Of a stretch of DNA of 64,000 nucleotides, positions 1-8,339 are shown piece after piece. Below the pieces are notes generated by a model, which was not told the origin of the DNA, made no database searches, and saw only the letters and a program-made list of their open reading frames with translations. The stretch covers positions 1 through 64,000 of the forward strand of contig PAVO01000020.1 in NCBI GenBank assembly GCA_002713215.1, given 5' to 3'. Position 1 is the stretch's first letter. Each line of letters opens with the position of its first letter. The translations under genes and the position numbers were made by a program. Source of the DNA: Crocinitomicaceae bacterium (GTDB lineage: Bacteria > Bacteroidota > Bacteroidia > Flavobacteriales_G > Salibacteraceae).

Positions 1-157
1 AGACGAAAATCAAAATGTAAAAGTCTAAAGAATAAATGTAAAAAAAACCTTATCAAATGCTCGCTAAAATTTTAGAATAGCATTCAATTCCTCTTTTACA
101 TTTCCCTCTTTACATTTTACATTTCTCCCTTAACATTTTACATTTCCTTCTTTACAT
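1..157. repeat. Degenerate TTTACATTT repeat tract
   Basis: This non-coding stretch lies downstream of the aldolase gene. Between about 95 and 160 the unit TTTACATTT or a close variant recurs about five to six times with short CT-rich spacers. The reverse-complement word AAATGTAAA appears near 12-20 and 33-41, so the two parts could pair. No open reading frame or clear terminator was seen. It looks like a low-complexity repeat of unknown role. Confidence 0.45.
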
Positions 158-814
158 TTAAGAATTGCCTTTCGCATAGTCGGCCAAAAATTGAGCAAGA
201 CCATTATCCGTAAGCGGATGTTTTAGTAAACCAACGATGGAAGAAAGCGGACCGGTCATTACATCTGCTCCAACTTCCGCACATTTAATTACATGCATGG
301 TATGCCTAACGGAAGCAGCTAATATTTGAGTGTCAAACATGTAGTTGTCATAAATCAATCGAATCTGTTCAATCAACTCAATTCCATCGTAAGAAACGTC
401 GTCCAGTCGTCCAATAAATGGAGAAACATAAGTAGCACCTGCTTTAGCAGCTAATAAGGCTTGTCCAGCAGAAAATACTAGCGTACAGTTGGTTTTTATT
501 CCCTTGTTAGAAAAGTACTTTAAAGCCTTTATTCCGTCTTTTATCATTGGAATTTTAACCACAATATTTTTGTGAAGTTTTGCCAATTCTTCACCTTCCC
601 GAATCATACCTTCTAAATCAGTAGCAATAACTTCTGCACTTACATCACCGTTAACTATGTTGCAGATATCTACGTAGTGTTGAATGATGTTTTCCTTTCC
701 GGTAATTCCTTCTTTCGCCATCAACGACGGATTTGTAGTAACTCCATCCAGGATTCCCAATTCTTCCGCTTCTTTTATTTGATCCAGGTTTGCAGTATCG
801 ATAAAAAACTTCAT
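158..814 (-). CDS. fsa: Transaldolase / fructose-6-phosphate aldolase (TalC/Fsa type)
   Basis: A 218-residue single-domain aldolase of the small transaldolase subfamily, a cytoplasmic TIM barrel that transfers or cleaves three-carbon units through a Schiff base. The N-terminus [16 protein letters not shown] and the TTNPSL motif near residue 26 are typical. Lys87 in NIVVKIPM is the expected Schiff-base lysine. Length matches the family (about 215-220). A likely -7 box TACATTTG lies on the minus strand at 843-850, about 28 bp before the ATG. Family members differ in whether they act as transaldolase or fructose-6-phosphate aldolase, and the sequence alone does not decide. Confidence 0.9.
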   Translation of the reverse strand: MKFFIDTANLDQIKEAEELGILDGVTTNPSLMAKEGITGKENIIQHYVDICNIVNGDVSAEVIATDLEGMIREGEELAKLHKNIVVKIPMIKDGIKALKYFSNKGIKTNCTLVFSAGQALLAAKAGATYVSPFIGRLDDVSYDGIELIEQIRLIYDNYMFDTQILAASVRHTMHVIKCAEVGADVMTGPLSSIVGLLKHPLTDNGLAQFLADYAKGNS

Positions 815-950
815 GTTTCAACTCTAATTTTCAAGTGAATTGCAAATGTATTTATACCACATTGATGAATTCTCAATGTTGATAAGAAATGAAAGAAATA
901 CCATCGCAGGAACATGCAAATTGAAAGGTGTATGTTATCAGGCTTTTAAG

Positions 951-1571
951 CTAACCAATTTTAGTTCTCAAATGATTGCACAATACCTGTAACCCTTTAG
1001 TATAATGATGATTATTGGTGATAATAATATGAGCGTCATCTCGATAGGGTCTTAAATACCTTTTATAGCTCGGCATTACGTGATGTTCCCATTGGTACTT
1101 CACATCATCTTCCGGATATCCCCGTTCTTTAATGTCCCGCTTGATTCTTCGTTCCAGTTTTATGGAATCGCGTACATCAATATAAACCCGTAAATCAATA
1201 AGTTTTCTAATTTCTTCGTAATGGAAAACAAACAATCCTTCCAAAATTATAATGGAGGCTGGCTTTACCATAATTGATTTAGCGTTTTCAGGACTTACAT
1301 TAAATGTGTATTCTTTTAGCTGGATGGATTTATTGCCCATTAGTTTTAACACATCGGCATGAAAACTCGCCCGGTCAATGGATTCCGGGAGGTCAAAATT
1401 GATTTTCCCGTTTTCGTCGATCAACTGCTTTTCTTTGGGGTGATAATAGTTGTCTTGCGAAACAATTGTTACTTTCCCCAAAGGGAATTCATTTTTTAAG
1501 TCGTTAATGAAAGACGTTTTTCCCGATGCACTTCCACCTGCAATTCCAACAATGTATGGTTTGCTATTCAT
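951..1571 (-). CDS. udk: Uridine kinase
   Basis: A 206-residue cytoplasmic P-loop kinase that phosphorylates uridine and cytidine in pyrimidine salvage. The Walker A motif GGSASGKTS is at residues 12-20, and the family features SQDNYY (about 38-43), a DRPxSxD-like acceptor region and IILEGLFVF (about 107-115) follow. Length is typical. It is divergent from nothing close by and lies downstream of the SRP RNA on the same strand, separated by that RNA's terminator and a short inverted repeat. ATG start at 1571. Confidence 0.92.
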   Translation of the reverse strand: MNSKPYIVGIAGGSASGKTSFINDLKNEFPLGKVTIVSQDNYYHPKEKQLIDENGKINFDLPESIDRASFHADVLKLMGNKSIQLKEYTFNVSPENAKSIMVKPASIIILEGLFVFHYEEIRKLIDLRVYIDVRDSIKLERRIKRDIKERGYPEDDVKYQWEHHVMPSYKRYLRPYRDDAHIIITNNHHYTKGLQVLCNHLRTKIG

Positions 1572-1602
1572 GGCTGCAAAATAGAGTAAAAAACTGATGT
1601 TG

Positions 1603-1649
1603 GATATTGGATTTTCGATCTAATAATCTAATATCAAATATCCAATATC
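1603..1649. repeat. Inverted repeat GATATTGGAT / ATCCAATATC
   Basis: A perfect 10-bp inverted repeat (1603-1612 and 1640-1649) surrounds an AT-rich loop between the udk start and the SRP RNA terminator. There is no T-run beside it that would make it a terminator. It may be a remnant of a small interspersed repeat. Confidence 0.5.
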
Positions 1650-1661
1650 AGAAAAAGGACA

Positions 1662-1669
1662 CAAAAAAA
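1662..1669 (-). terminator. ffs: T-run terminator of the SRP RNA
   Basis: Seven consecutive A on the plus strand (T on the transcript strand) follow directly after the base of the long SRP RNA hairpin, which itself acts as the terminator stem. Confidence 0.7.
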
Positions 1670-1766
1670 GGGTAAGCTACTTTTATCGCACCGCTACAAC
1701 CGCCTACCCTTGCTACCTTCCGGTCCTGGGGGAATTCAGCAGGAGCTGGTCGTAAAAGACTTACCC
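1670..1766 (-). ncRNA. ffs: Signal recognition particle RNA, small bacterial type (4.5S)
   Basis: Read on the minus strand, the 97-nt region begins GGGTAAGTC and ends GTAGCTTACCC, so its ends pair. The centre holds the conserved SRP domain IV sequence CCAGGACCGGAAGGTAGCA, which includes the GGAA tetraloop and the asymmetric loop that bind Ffh. A run of seven T follows directly as terminator. The RNA scaffolds the Ffh particle for co-translational membrane targeting. Ends are assigned from the terminal pairing and the upstream promoter. Confidence 0.93.
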
Positions 1767-1771
1767 GGCTG

Positions 1772-1801
1772 CAAATGTACGCTGCTCTTTTTAAACCACA
1801 A
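1772..1801 (-). promoter_or_regulatory. Bacteroidota sigma-A promoter of the SRP RNA
   Basis: On the minus strand TTG (1799-1801), a 19-bp spacer and TACATTTG (1772-1779) match the Bacteroidota housekeeping promoter TTG-N19-TAnnTTTG exactly. The predicted start site falls about 6-7 nt later, at the base of the SRP RNA stem near 1766. Confidence 0.8.
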
Positions 1802-1893
1802 GCATAAAATGTCATAATTCGAATTTTTTAATAAACCCGGTAATATGAGGCATGTTAATTAAATTACATTTGCCCAAATAATAATTACAAAGC

Positions 1894-2448
1894 ATGAGGT
1901 TTAATAAGGATTTTGTATTGCAATTTGGTCTTCTGTACGGTCTGATAATGTCGGCGTATACACTGATTTCTTACCTGCTGGGTGTCGATTTTATGCTCAA
2001 CTGGTTTAACATTGGTTTTTCCCTGCTTTTACCTTTTGGAATTACCTATTACATCGGGGTGAAATCACGAGAAAAAAATGGAGGATTTATTACCTGGAAA
2101 GAATCCTTTATGGAGTTGTTTATGGTGTTGGCTGCGGGAATGTTTATTACCGTTGCCTTTAATTTTGTTTTAAACACAATAATAGACCCTGAATTATCAT
2201 TGAAGGTATATGACCAAACCGTAGAGAAAACCATGACCATGCTTCAAGATATGGGAAGCGATGAGGCTACGCTTGACGAAACTTACAAGCGATTTGAAGA
2301 AGGTAGAGAAGAGGTGTTGAATACCTATACCCCGATTGGGGTGATCAAAACATACTTCAGTGGTCTTTTGTTTGCCGCAATTGTGGCTGCTCTTATTGCC
2401 CTTTTTGTAAAAAGAGGAAACCCAAACCCATTCGCCGGTACCGAGTAG
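1894..2448 (+). CDS. DUF4199 domain-containing membrane protein
   Basis: A 184-residue integral membrane protein with N-terminal hydrophobic segments at about 8-28 and 35-53, another at about 72-95, and a final one near 152-170. The layout and the GxKSREKNGG loop fit DUF4199, a Bacteroidota family of unknown function. It sits 9 bp upstream of a family 2 glycosyltransferase, so the two are probably one operon. A -7 box TACATTTG lies at 1865-1872, 21 bp before the ATG. No function can be assigned from the sequence. Confidence 0.75.
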   Translation: MRFNKDFVLQFGLLYGLIMSAYTLISYLLGVDFMLNWFNIGFSLLLPFGITYYIGVKSREKNGGFITWKESFMELFMVLAAGMFITVAFNFVLNTIIDPELSLKVYDQTVEKTMTMLQDMGSDEATLDETYKRFEEGREEVLNTYTPIGVIKTYFSGLLFAAIVAALIALFVKRGNPNPFAGTE

Positions 2449-2457
2449 TTAATAATT

Positions 2458-3411
2458 ATGGATATTTCACTGGTAATTCCAGCTTATAACGAAGACGAGT
2501 CGCTGCCCGAATTAAGCGAGTGGATAGCTCGTGTTATGTTGGCCAACAACTTTTCGTATGAAGTACTTTTTATTGACGATGGAAGTACCGACAATACCTG
2601 GAGGGTTATAGAAGACTTGTCTGTGGCAAATTCATCTATTAAGGGGATTAGGTTTAGAAGAAATTACGGCAAATCGGGAGCATTAAATGTAGGGTTCGCT
2701 CAAGCCGAAGGCGATGTGGTTATTACCATGGATGCTGATCTCCAGGATAGCCCTGACGAAATCCCTGAATTGTACAAGCTGATCATGAAGGAAGGTTATG
2801 ACCTTGTTTCCGGCTGGAAAAAAGAAAGACATGATCCTTTGTCAAAAACAATTCCCACCAAGCTTTATAATTGGGCTACCCGAAAAATGAGTGGAATTTA
2901 TCTCCATGATTTTAATTGTGGATTAAAAGCCTATCGGTACGATGTAATTAAGTCGATTGAGGTATATGGTGAAATGCACCGCTATATTCCTGTACTGGCA
3001 AAACGGGCTGGATTTCCAAAAATTGGGGAGAAAGTAGTTAAACACCAGGCTCGAAAATTTGGAGAATCAAAATTTGGATTAAACCGGTTTATTAATGGAC
3101 CACTCGATTTGCTTTCCATTATGTTTGTTTCCAAATTTGGTACAAAACCCATGCATATTTTTGGTTTGCTTGGAGCACTTTTGTTTGCAGTTGGTTTTGG
3201 TGCCGCGTTTTATGTTGGAGCCGAAAAGGTTTATTATCTGTCTCAGGGCATCCCAGCAAGGTTGGTAACAACAAACCCTTTCTTTTATATTGGTTTAACA
3301 TCAATGATTTTGGGAACTCAATTATTTCTGGCAGGATTTTTAGGTGAGTTGGTGTCTAGAAATAACCCGGAACGAAACGTGTATTTGGAGAGTTCCAGGG
3401 TAGGTTGTTAA
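2458..3411 (+). CDS. Glycosyltransferase family 2 (polyprenyl-phosphate sugar synthase-like)
   Basis: A 317-residue GT-A glycosyltransferase resembling dolichyl-phosphate mannose synthases and the ArnC/GtrB group. The N-terminus DISLVIPAYNEDESL, DDGSTDNTW (about 42-50) and the catalytic DADLQDSPDE (about 92-101) are standard. Two C-terminal transmembrane segments (about 230-250 and 270-300) anchor it in the inner membrane. It probably moves a sugar from a nucleotide donor to undecaprenyl phosphate, but donor and acceptor cannot be told. It follows the DUF4199 gene by 9 bp, a common Bacteroidota pairing. Confidence 0.88.
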   Translation: MDISLVIPAYNEDESLPELSEWIARVMLANNFSYEVLFIDDGSTDNTWRVIEDLSVANSSIKGIRFRRNYGKSGALNVGFAQAEGDVVITMDADLQDSPDEIPELYKLIMKEGYDLVSGWKKERHDPLSKTIPTKLYNWATRKMSGIYLHDFNCGLKAYRYDVIKSIEVYGEMHRYIPVLAKRAGFPKIGEKVVKHQARKFGESKFGLNRFINGPLDLLSIMFVSKFGTKPMHIFGLLGALLFAVGFGAAFYVGAEKVYYLSQGIPARLVTTNPFFYIGLTSMILGTQLFLAGFLGELVSRNNPERNVYLESSRVGC

Positions 3412-3753
3412 CCACTTTAATTCTTATAGTTTCCTCAATAGTAGTCAATAATTATATTTTGTTACCTGGTTCTAGGTATCAATTTTTTATGCTAACTCCT
3501 AAACTTATTTGGGGCAGAAACATCTCCAATCGATTAGTTATTTAGATTCATTCTAAATTATTGTTTACACGAACTTAATTGTTATTTGATTACTGTCGTA
3601 AGTGATTGTTATACAGGTGTATATAAAGAGTCCGTTGTTATGTTTTCATCTCCATAAAAAAAATGGCCTAAACTTCCTTTTAACAAGAATTTAAAAATGA
3701 TTTTAAAGACTAAATTTGCGCGAAATTTTTTGAGAGGTATTAAAATATCTTAA
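3412..3753. other. Intergenic region upstream of nqrA
   Basis: This 342-bp AT-rich gap has no convincing open reading frame or RNA. No strong terminator hairpin was seen after the glycosyltransferase gene. The only recognisable signal is the -7 box of the nqr promoter near its right end. Confidence 0.6.
3711..3718 (+). promoter_or_regulatory. Putative -7 box of the nqr operon
   Basis: TAAATTTG fits the Bacteroidota -7 consensus TAnnTTTG and lies 35 bp before the nqrA ATG. No clear TTG -33 element is seen at the usual distance, so the promoter may be weak or helped by an activator. Confidence 0.5.
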
Positions 3754-5091
3754 ATGGGACAAAACATCAAGATACGCAGAGGTGTTGATATCAAATTGAA
3801 TGGGGCCGCTGATCAAAAAAGTAGCCCGACCTCAACATCGACTGTTGCCATTAAACCCACAGATTTTCACAATTTAATCCCCAAGTTGGTTGTAAAACAA
3901 GGTGACACCGTTAAAGCTGGTTCTCCAATTTTTTACGATAAGCTACACCCGGAAATGCAGTTTGTTTCTCCAGTTTCAGGAGAAATTGCTGAGGTTATTC
4001 GTGGAGAAAAGAGGCGGATTTTGGAAGTCAGGGTATTGGCGGATAAAGAAACAGTATTCGAAACACACGATGTTAGCAATGCATCCAATTCAGATGCAAC
4101 TGCTATTAAAGAATTGCTTTTGAAAAGTGGTAATTGGCCGCTAATCAAACAAAGGCCATTTGACATCGTTGCTGATCCGGGTAAATCGCCAAAGGCTATT
4201 TTTGTGTCAGCGTTCGACTCTGCTCCACTAGCACCGGATTATAACTTCATCCTTAAAGATAGAGGAGAAGATCTCCAAACGGGAATAGACGCTTTAGCTA
4301 AATTAACAGCTGGTAAAGTTCAGGTTGTTACAGCTACCAATGCCGGGGTTTTTGGAAGTTTAAAAAACTGCGAAAGGCATGTTGTAAACGGTCCTCACCC
4401 TGCGGGAAATGTTGGAGTTCAAATCCACAACATAGATCCTGTAAATAAAGGTGAGCAGGTATGGGTGGTCAACCCACAAGATCTGGCTGCTATGGGTTCT
4501 TTCTTAAGAACCGGTAAAATTGATATTAATCGTACTGTTGCATTAACAGGGAGTGAAGTAAAAGCTCCTCAATACTTTAACGTAACCTTAGGAACGGCGG
4601 TAGAGGCTTTAACTAAAGGAAACCTAAATGATGGGGGTCTTCGTGTTATTTCTGGTAATGTATTAACCGGCGATAACGTTGGAGGAAAAGGTTACTTAGG
4701 GTTTTATCATCACCAGGTAACTGTAATTCCGGAAGACGACGAACCTGAATTTTTTGGTTGGATTGCTCCCGGATTGAATAAATTCTCACTTTCCAGAACG
4801 TTTTTCTCCTGGTTAACTCCTAATAAAAAGTATAACCTTGGTACAAGTCAACATGGTGAAGAGAGAGCCTTTGTAATGAGCGGGGAATATGAAAAAGTAT
4901 TTCCATTTGATATTTATCCGGTTCAATTGCTTAAATCCATGTTGGTGAAGGATATTGATGCCATGGAGAGTCTGGGAGTATATGAGGTTGCGCCTGAAGA
5001 TTTCGCTTTGTGCGAATTTGGATGTACTTCAAAAATTGATGTTCAGGAAATTGTAAGAGAAGGACTAGATCTTATTCAAAAAGAATGCTGA
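3754..5091 (+). CDS. nqrA: Na+-translocating NADH:quinone reductase subunit A
   Basis: A 445-residue soluble peripheral subunit of the Na+-pumping NADH:quinone reductase on the cytoplasmic face. The N-terminal region IKIRRGVDIKLNGAA and the barrel-sandwich segment around residues 45-85 (VKQGDTVKAGSPIF, SPVSGEIAEV) are typical. The C-terminal half carries the conserved Cys-containing segment ALCEFGCTSKIDVQEIVREG. Length matches the family. It is the first gene of nqrABCDEF and its TGA is followed after 1 bp by the nqrB ATG, which implies translational coupling. Confidence 0.97.
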   Translation: MGQNIKIRRGVDIKLNGAADQKSSPTSTSTVAIKPTDFHNLIPKLVVKQGDTVKAGSPIFYDKLHPEMQFVSPVSGEIAEVIRGEKRRILEVRVLADKETVFETHDVSNASNSDATAIKELLLKSGNWPLIKQRPFDIVADPGKSPKAIFVSAFDSAPLAPDYNFILKDRGEDLQTGIDALAKLTAGKVQVVTATNAGVFGSLKNCERHVVNGPHPAGNVGVQIHNIDPVNKGEQVWVVNPQDLAAMGSFLRTGKIDINRTVALTGSEVKAPQYFNVTLGTAVEALTKGNLNDGGLRVISGNVLTGDNVGGKGYLGFYHHQVTVIPEDDEPEFFGWIAPGLNKFSLSRTFFSWLTPNKKYNLGTSQHGEERAFVMSGEYEKVFPFDIYPVQLLKSMLVKDIDAMESLGVYEVAPEDFALCEFGCTSKIDVQEIVREGLDLIQKEC

Positions 5092-5092
5092 T

Positions 5093-6247
5093 ATGAAATT
5101 GTTTAAGAATTTATTTGACAGCTTGAGACCTCCCTTCGAAAAAGGTGGGAAGTTTGAAAAACTATGGCCGCTACTTGATGGGTTTGAAACTTTCATGTTT
5201 GTCCCCGGTCATTCAACCAAGAAAGGGGCTCATATTCGTGATGGTATCGACCTTAAAAGAACCATGATTACCGTTGTAATTGCTCTTGTACCATGTTTAC
5301 TATTTGGTATGTGGAATGTTGGCCATCAGCATTTTTTGGCCGTGGGTCAGGATGCCGAACTCATGGAAAAATTCATTTATGGAGCTATAAAAGTTCTTCC
5401 CCTGGTAATTGTTTCCTATGGAGTTGGTTTAGGTGTAGAGTTTATTTTCTGTATTAAAAACGGACATTCAATTCAAGAAGGGTTTTTGGTTTCAGGAATG
5501 CTTATTCCATTGATCATGCCTGTAGAGGTTCCTCTTTGGATGGTTGCTATAGCCACTGCTTTTGCCGTAGTATTTGGTAAAGAAGTATTTGGTGGAACAG
5601 GAATGAACATACTAAATCCGGCGCTTACAGCAAGGGCCTTTTTGTTTTTTGCCTATCCTACTAAAATGAGTGGTAACTCTGTTTGGGTAGCTACTGATGG
5701 AATGGCGACGGTTGATGGATTTACCGGTGCAACCGCTTTGGGTAATGCAGTTGAAAAAGGAATGGCAGGTGTTCCACCTTACATGGATTCAATTATGGGT
5801 TGGATTCCCGGATCAATTGGAGAAACTTCGGTTATCGCAATTTTAATTGGTGCCGGCGTCCTTATTTATTCCGGAATTGGAAGCTGGAGAATTATGTTGT
5901 CCATGCTAATAGGTGGGTATGTAATGGGAATGATTTTCAATGCTTGGGAAGCCAATGCATACATGCAAATTCCTGCACATCACCAGTTAATGCTTGGTGG
6001 ATTTTTCTTTGGTATGGTGTTTATGGCCACCGACCCTGTTAGTGCATCACAAACGGCTACAGGTAAATGGATCTACGGGTTTTTCTGTGGACTCCTGGGT
6101 ATCCTGATTCGGGTGGTTAATCCAGCCTATCCTGAGGGAATTATGATGGCTATCTTATTCATGAATGTAATGGCGCCATTAATTGATCACTATGTGATTC
6201 AGGCAAATATTAATAAACGTCTAAAACGTGCTAAAGTAGCAGCTTAA
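5093..6247 (+). CDS. nqrB: Na+-translocating NADH:quinone reductase subunit B
   Basis: A 384-residue polytopic membrane subunit with about ten hydrophobic segments. It holds a covalent FMN and riboflavin and forms part of the Na+ path. The flavinylation motif DGFTGAT is at residues 208-214, so Thr214 is the predicted FMN attachment site, to be modified by the ApbE encoded downstream. KEVFGGTGMNILNPAL near 163-178 is typical. The first approximately 50 residues are a cytoplasmic extension as in other NqrB proteins. Confidence 0.97.
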   Translation: MKLFKNLFDSLRPPFEKGGKFEKLWPLLDGFETFMFVPGHSTKKGAHIRDGIDLKRTMITVVIALVPCLLFGMWNVGHQHFLAVGQDAELMEKFIYGAIKVLPLVIVSYGVGLGVEFIFCIKNGHSIQEGFLVSGMLIPLIMPVEVPLWMVAIATAFAVVFGKEVFGGTGMNILNPALTARAFLFFAYPTKMSGNSVWVATDGMATVDGFTGATALGNAVEKGMAGVPPYMDSIMGWIPGSIGETSVIAILIGAGVLIYSGIGSWRIMLSMLIGGYVMGMIFNAWEANAYMQIPAHHQLMLGGFFFGMVFMATDPVSASQTATGKWIYGFFCGLLGILIRVVNPAYPEGIMMAILFMNVMAPLIDHYVIQANINKRLKRAKVAA

Positions 6248-6257
6248 ATTAAAGACT

Positions 6258-6974
6258 ATGGCATTAGATAAAAATAGCAATGGTTATACGTTTGGCTTTG
6301 CGATCGTTATGGTTATCGTAGTAGGGGCAGTATTATCAATTGCCGCTATTCAGTTAAAACCATTTCAGGATAAAAACATAAGTCAGGAAAAAATGCAAAA
6401 CATTCTGTATTCTATTAGTGTGGAGTGCAGCAGGGATGAAGCTCCTGATTTGTTCGAAAAATACGTTACCGAACAAGTGGTCATTAATAGCAAAGGTGAA
6501 CCAATTGAAGGTGTAAAAGCTTTTGACGTTGATGTACAGAAGCAATACAAGGAATTAAAAGCAAAGGCAATAAGTCCTGAAGCTGTTGAATACCCGCTTT
6601 TTGTGTGTAACAAAGACGGTGAAACAATTTACGTGGTTCCAATGGTTGGAACTGGTCTTTGGGGGCCGGTTTGGGGGTTTATTTCACTTAAAAGCGATTT
6701 AAATACCATTTTTGGAGCCACCTTCGATCACAAGACCGAAACTCCTGGCCTGGGTGCTGAGATTAAAGAAAACTCCTTTGGAAATCAGTTTAAGGATGAC
6801 GTAGTATACACTGATGGTAAAGTAACCATCAAGGTAATAAAAGGTGGCGGTGGAGCAGATGACCCTTCCGGTGTTGATGGAATTACTGGTGGAACAATTA
6901 CTTCCGTTGGAGTCGAAGAAATGATTCAAAGAACTTTTGAAGTTTACAAACCTTATTTCGAAACAATTAAATAA
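6258..6974 (+). CDS. nqrC: Na+-translocating NADH:quinone reductase subunit C
   Basis: A 238-residue subunit with one N-terminal transmembrane segment (about 11-31) and a periplasmic FMN-binding domain. The attachment motif reads DGITGGT at residues 207-213, making Thr213 the likely FMN site. A Gly stands where many NqrC proteins have Ala (SGAT), a mild variant of the D-x-x-[ST]-G-A-T consensus. It lies 10 bp after nqrB and 5 bp before nqrD. Confidence 0.96.
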   Translation: MALDKNSNGYTFGFAIVMVIVVGAVLSIAAIQLKPFQDKNISQEKMQNILYSISVECSRDEAPDLFEKYVTEQVVINSKGEPIEGVKAFDVDVQKQYKELKAKAISPEAVEYPLFVCNKDGETIYVVPMVGTGLWGPVWGFISLKSDLNTIFGATFDHKTETPGLGAEIKENSFGNQFKDDVVYTDGKVTIKVIKGGGGADDPSGVDGITGGTITSVGVEEMIQRTFEVYKPYFETIK

Positions 6975-6979
6975 AAATT

Positions 6980-7654
6980 ATGGCTGAAGTTGCAACAGTG
7001 GAAAAAGAGCCGCTTTTCTCAAAGAAAAATCGTCAGCTCTTAAAAGATCCTCTTGACGATCAAAACCCAATTACCGTTCAGGTACTAGGGATTTGTTCAG
7101 CATTAGCAATTACTACTCAGGTTAAGAATGCGGTGGTAATGACCCTGTCGGTAATGTTTGTGATGATGGCAGGTAACGTAATTATTTCGATCTTAAGGAA
7201 TCGAATTCCGGATAGAATTCGAATCATTGTTCAGTTGGTTGTTGTTGCTGCCTTGGTAATTCTGGTTGATCAGGTATTGAAGGCATTTGTTTATGATGTC
7301 AGTAAGCAGCTTTCTGTATTTGTTGGGCTAATCATTACCAACTGTATCATCATGGGACGATTAGAAGCATTTGCTTTGGCTAATAAGCCCTGGCCTTCGT
7401 TGCTCGATGGATTTGGTAATGCCATTGGATATGGCTGGGTATTGGTAATTGTAGCCGTTGTTCGGGAATTATTCGGATCAGGTAAACTATTCGGGATCGA
7501 ATTATTGGGTAATGCTACCGCTAAAACGGGGCTGTATTCAATTGGCTACATGAATAACAATATGATTATTCTACCACCGATGGCTTTGATTCTGGTTGGA
7601 ATTATTATCTGGATTCAACGCGCGAGAAATACACAATTAATTGAATCTCACTAA
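6980..7654 (+). CDS. nqrD: Na+-translocating NADH:quinone reductase subunit D
   Basis: A 224-residue integral membrane subunit with about six hydrophobic segments, homologous to NqrE and to RnfE. NqrD and NqrE together carry an iron centre between half-membrane helices. The segment NPITVQVLGICSALAITTQVK and the conserved cytoplasmic region IIMGRLEAFA fit the family. It has a soluble N-terminal tail of about 25 residues. Confidence 0.95.
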   Translation: MAEVATVEKEPLFSKKNRQLLKDPLDDQNPITVQVLGICSALAITTQVKNAVVMTLSVMFVMMAGNVIISILRNRIPDRIRIIVQLVVVAALVILVDQVLKAFVYDVSKQLSVFVGLIITNCIIMGRLEAFALANKPWPSLLDGFGNAIGYGWVLVIVAVVRELFGSGKLFGIELLGNATAKTGLYSIGYMNNNMIILPPMALILVGIIIWIQRARNTQLIESH

Positions 7655-7673
7655 TTCATAAAGAAGAGAAATT

Positions 7674-8318
7674 ATGCAAGAATTAGTAAACATATTTGTA
7701 AAAGGCATCTTCATAGAGAATATGATTTTTGCCTACTTCCTGGGTATGTGTTCATACCTGGCGGTATCAAAAACGGTGAAAACTGGTGTAGGTCTTGGGG
7801 CAGCGGTAATCTTTGTTTTAGGAATTACAGTTCCAATTAATTATTTGCTGGAAAACTTTGTTCTTAAAGAGAATGCACTTATATGGGTTGATGGACATAC
7901 GCGGGAAACAGCCGAACAAAGTATGTTTTATGGCACGGATTTAAGCTTCCTTAGCTTTATCATGTTTATTGCCGTAATTGCATCCATGGTACAATTGGTT
8001 GAGATGATTGTAGAAAAATTTGCTCCTGCACTGTATGGAGCTTTGGGGATTTTCCTTCCACTTATTGCTGTAAACTGTTCCATTCTTGGAGGAGCTTTGT
8101 TTATGCAAGAGCGTCAGTATGCAACAATTGTAGAGGCTACTTCATTTGGGCTTGGATCCGGAGTTGGCTGGTTTTTAGCGATTGTGGCTATTGCAGCAAT
8201 CCGGGAAAAAATTAAATATTCTCATGTACCCGCACCATTACGTGGGTTGGGAATCACCTTTATCATTACAGGATTAATGGGGATTGCGTTCATGAGTTTC
8301 ATGGGAATCAAATTATAA
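7674..8318 (+). CDS. nqrE: Na+-translocating NADH:quinone reductase subunit E
   Basis: A 214-residue polytopic subunit paired with NqrD. Conserved segments include [20 protein letters not shown] (about 14-33), with the Cys near residue 26 expected to ligate iron, and [14 protein letters not shown] near 142-155, which holds the second conserved Cys. Length is close to the usual 200. Spacing to neighbours is about 20 bp each side. Confidence 0.95.
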   Translation: MQELVNIFVKGIFIENMIFAYFLGMCSYLAVSKTVKTGVGLGAAVIFVLGITVPINYLLENFVLKENALIWVDGHTRETAEQSMFYGTDLSFLSFIMFIAVIASMVQLVEMIVEKFAPALYGALGIFLPLIAVNCSILGGALFMQERQYATIVEATSFGLGSGVGWFLAIVAIAAIREKIKYSHVPAPLRGLGITFIITGLMGIAFMSFMGIKL

Positions 8319-8339
8319 CAAAACGATAAATACATTACA

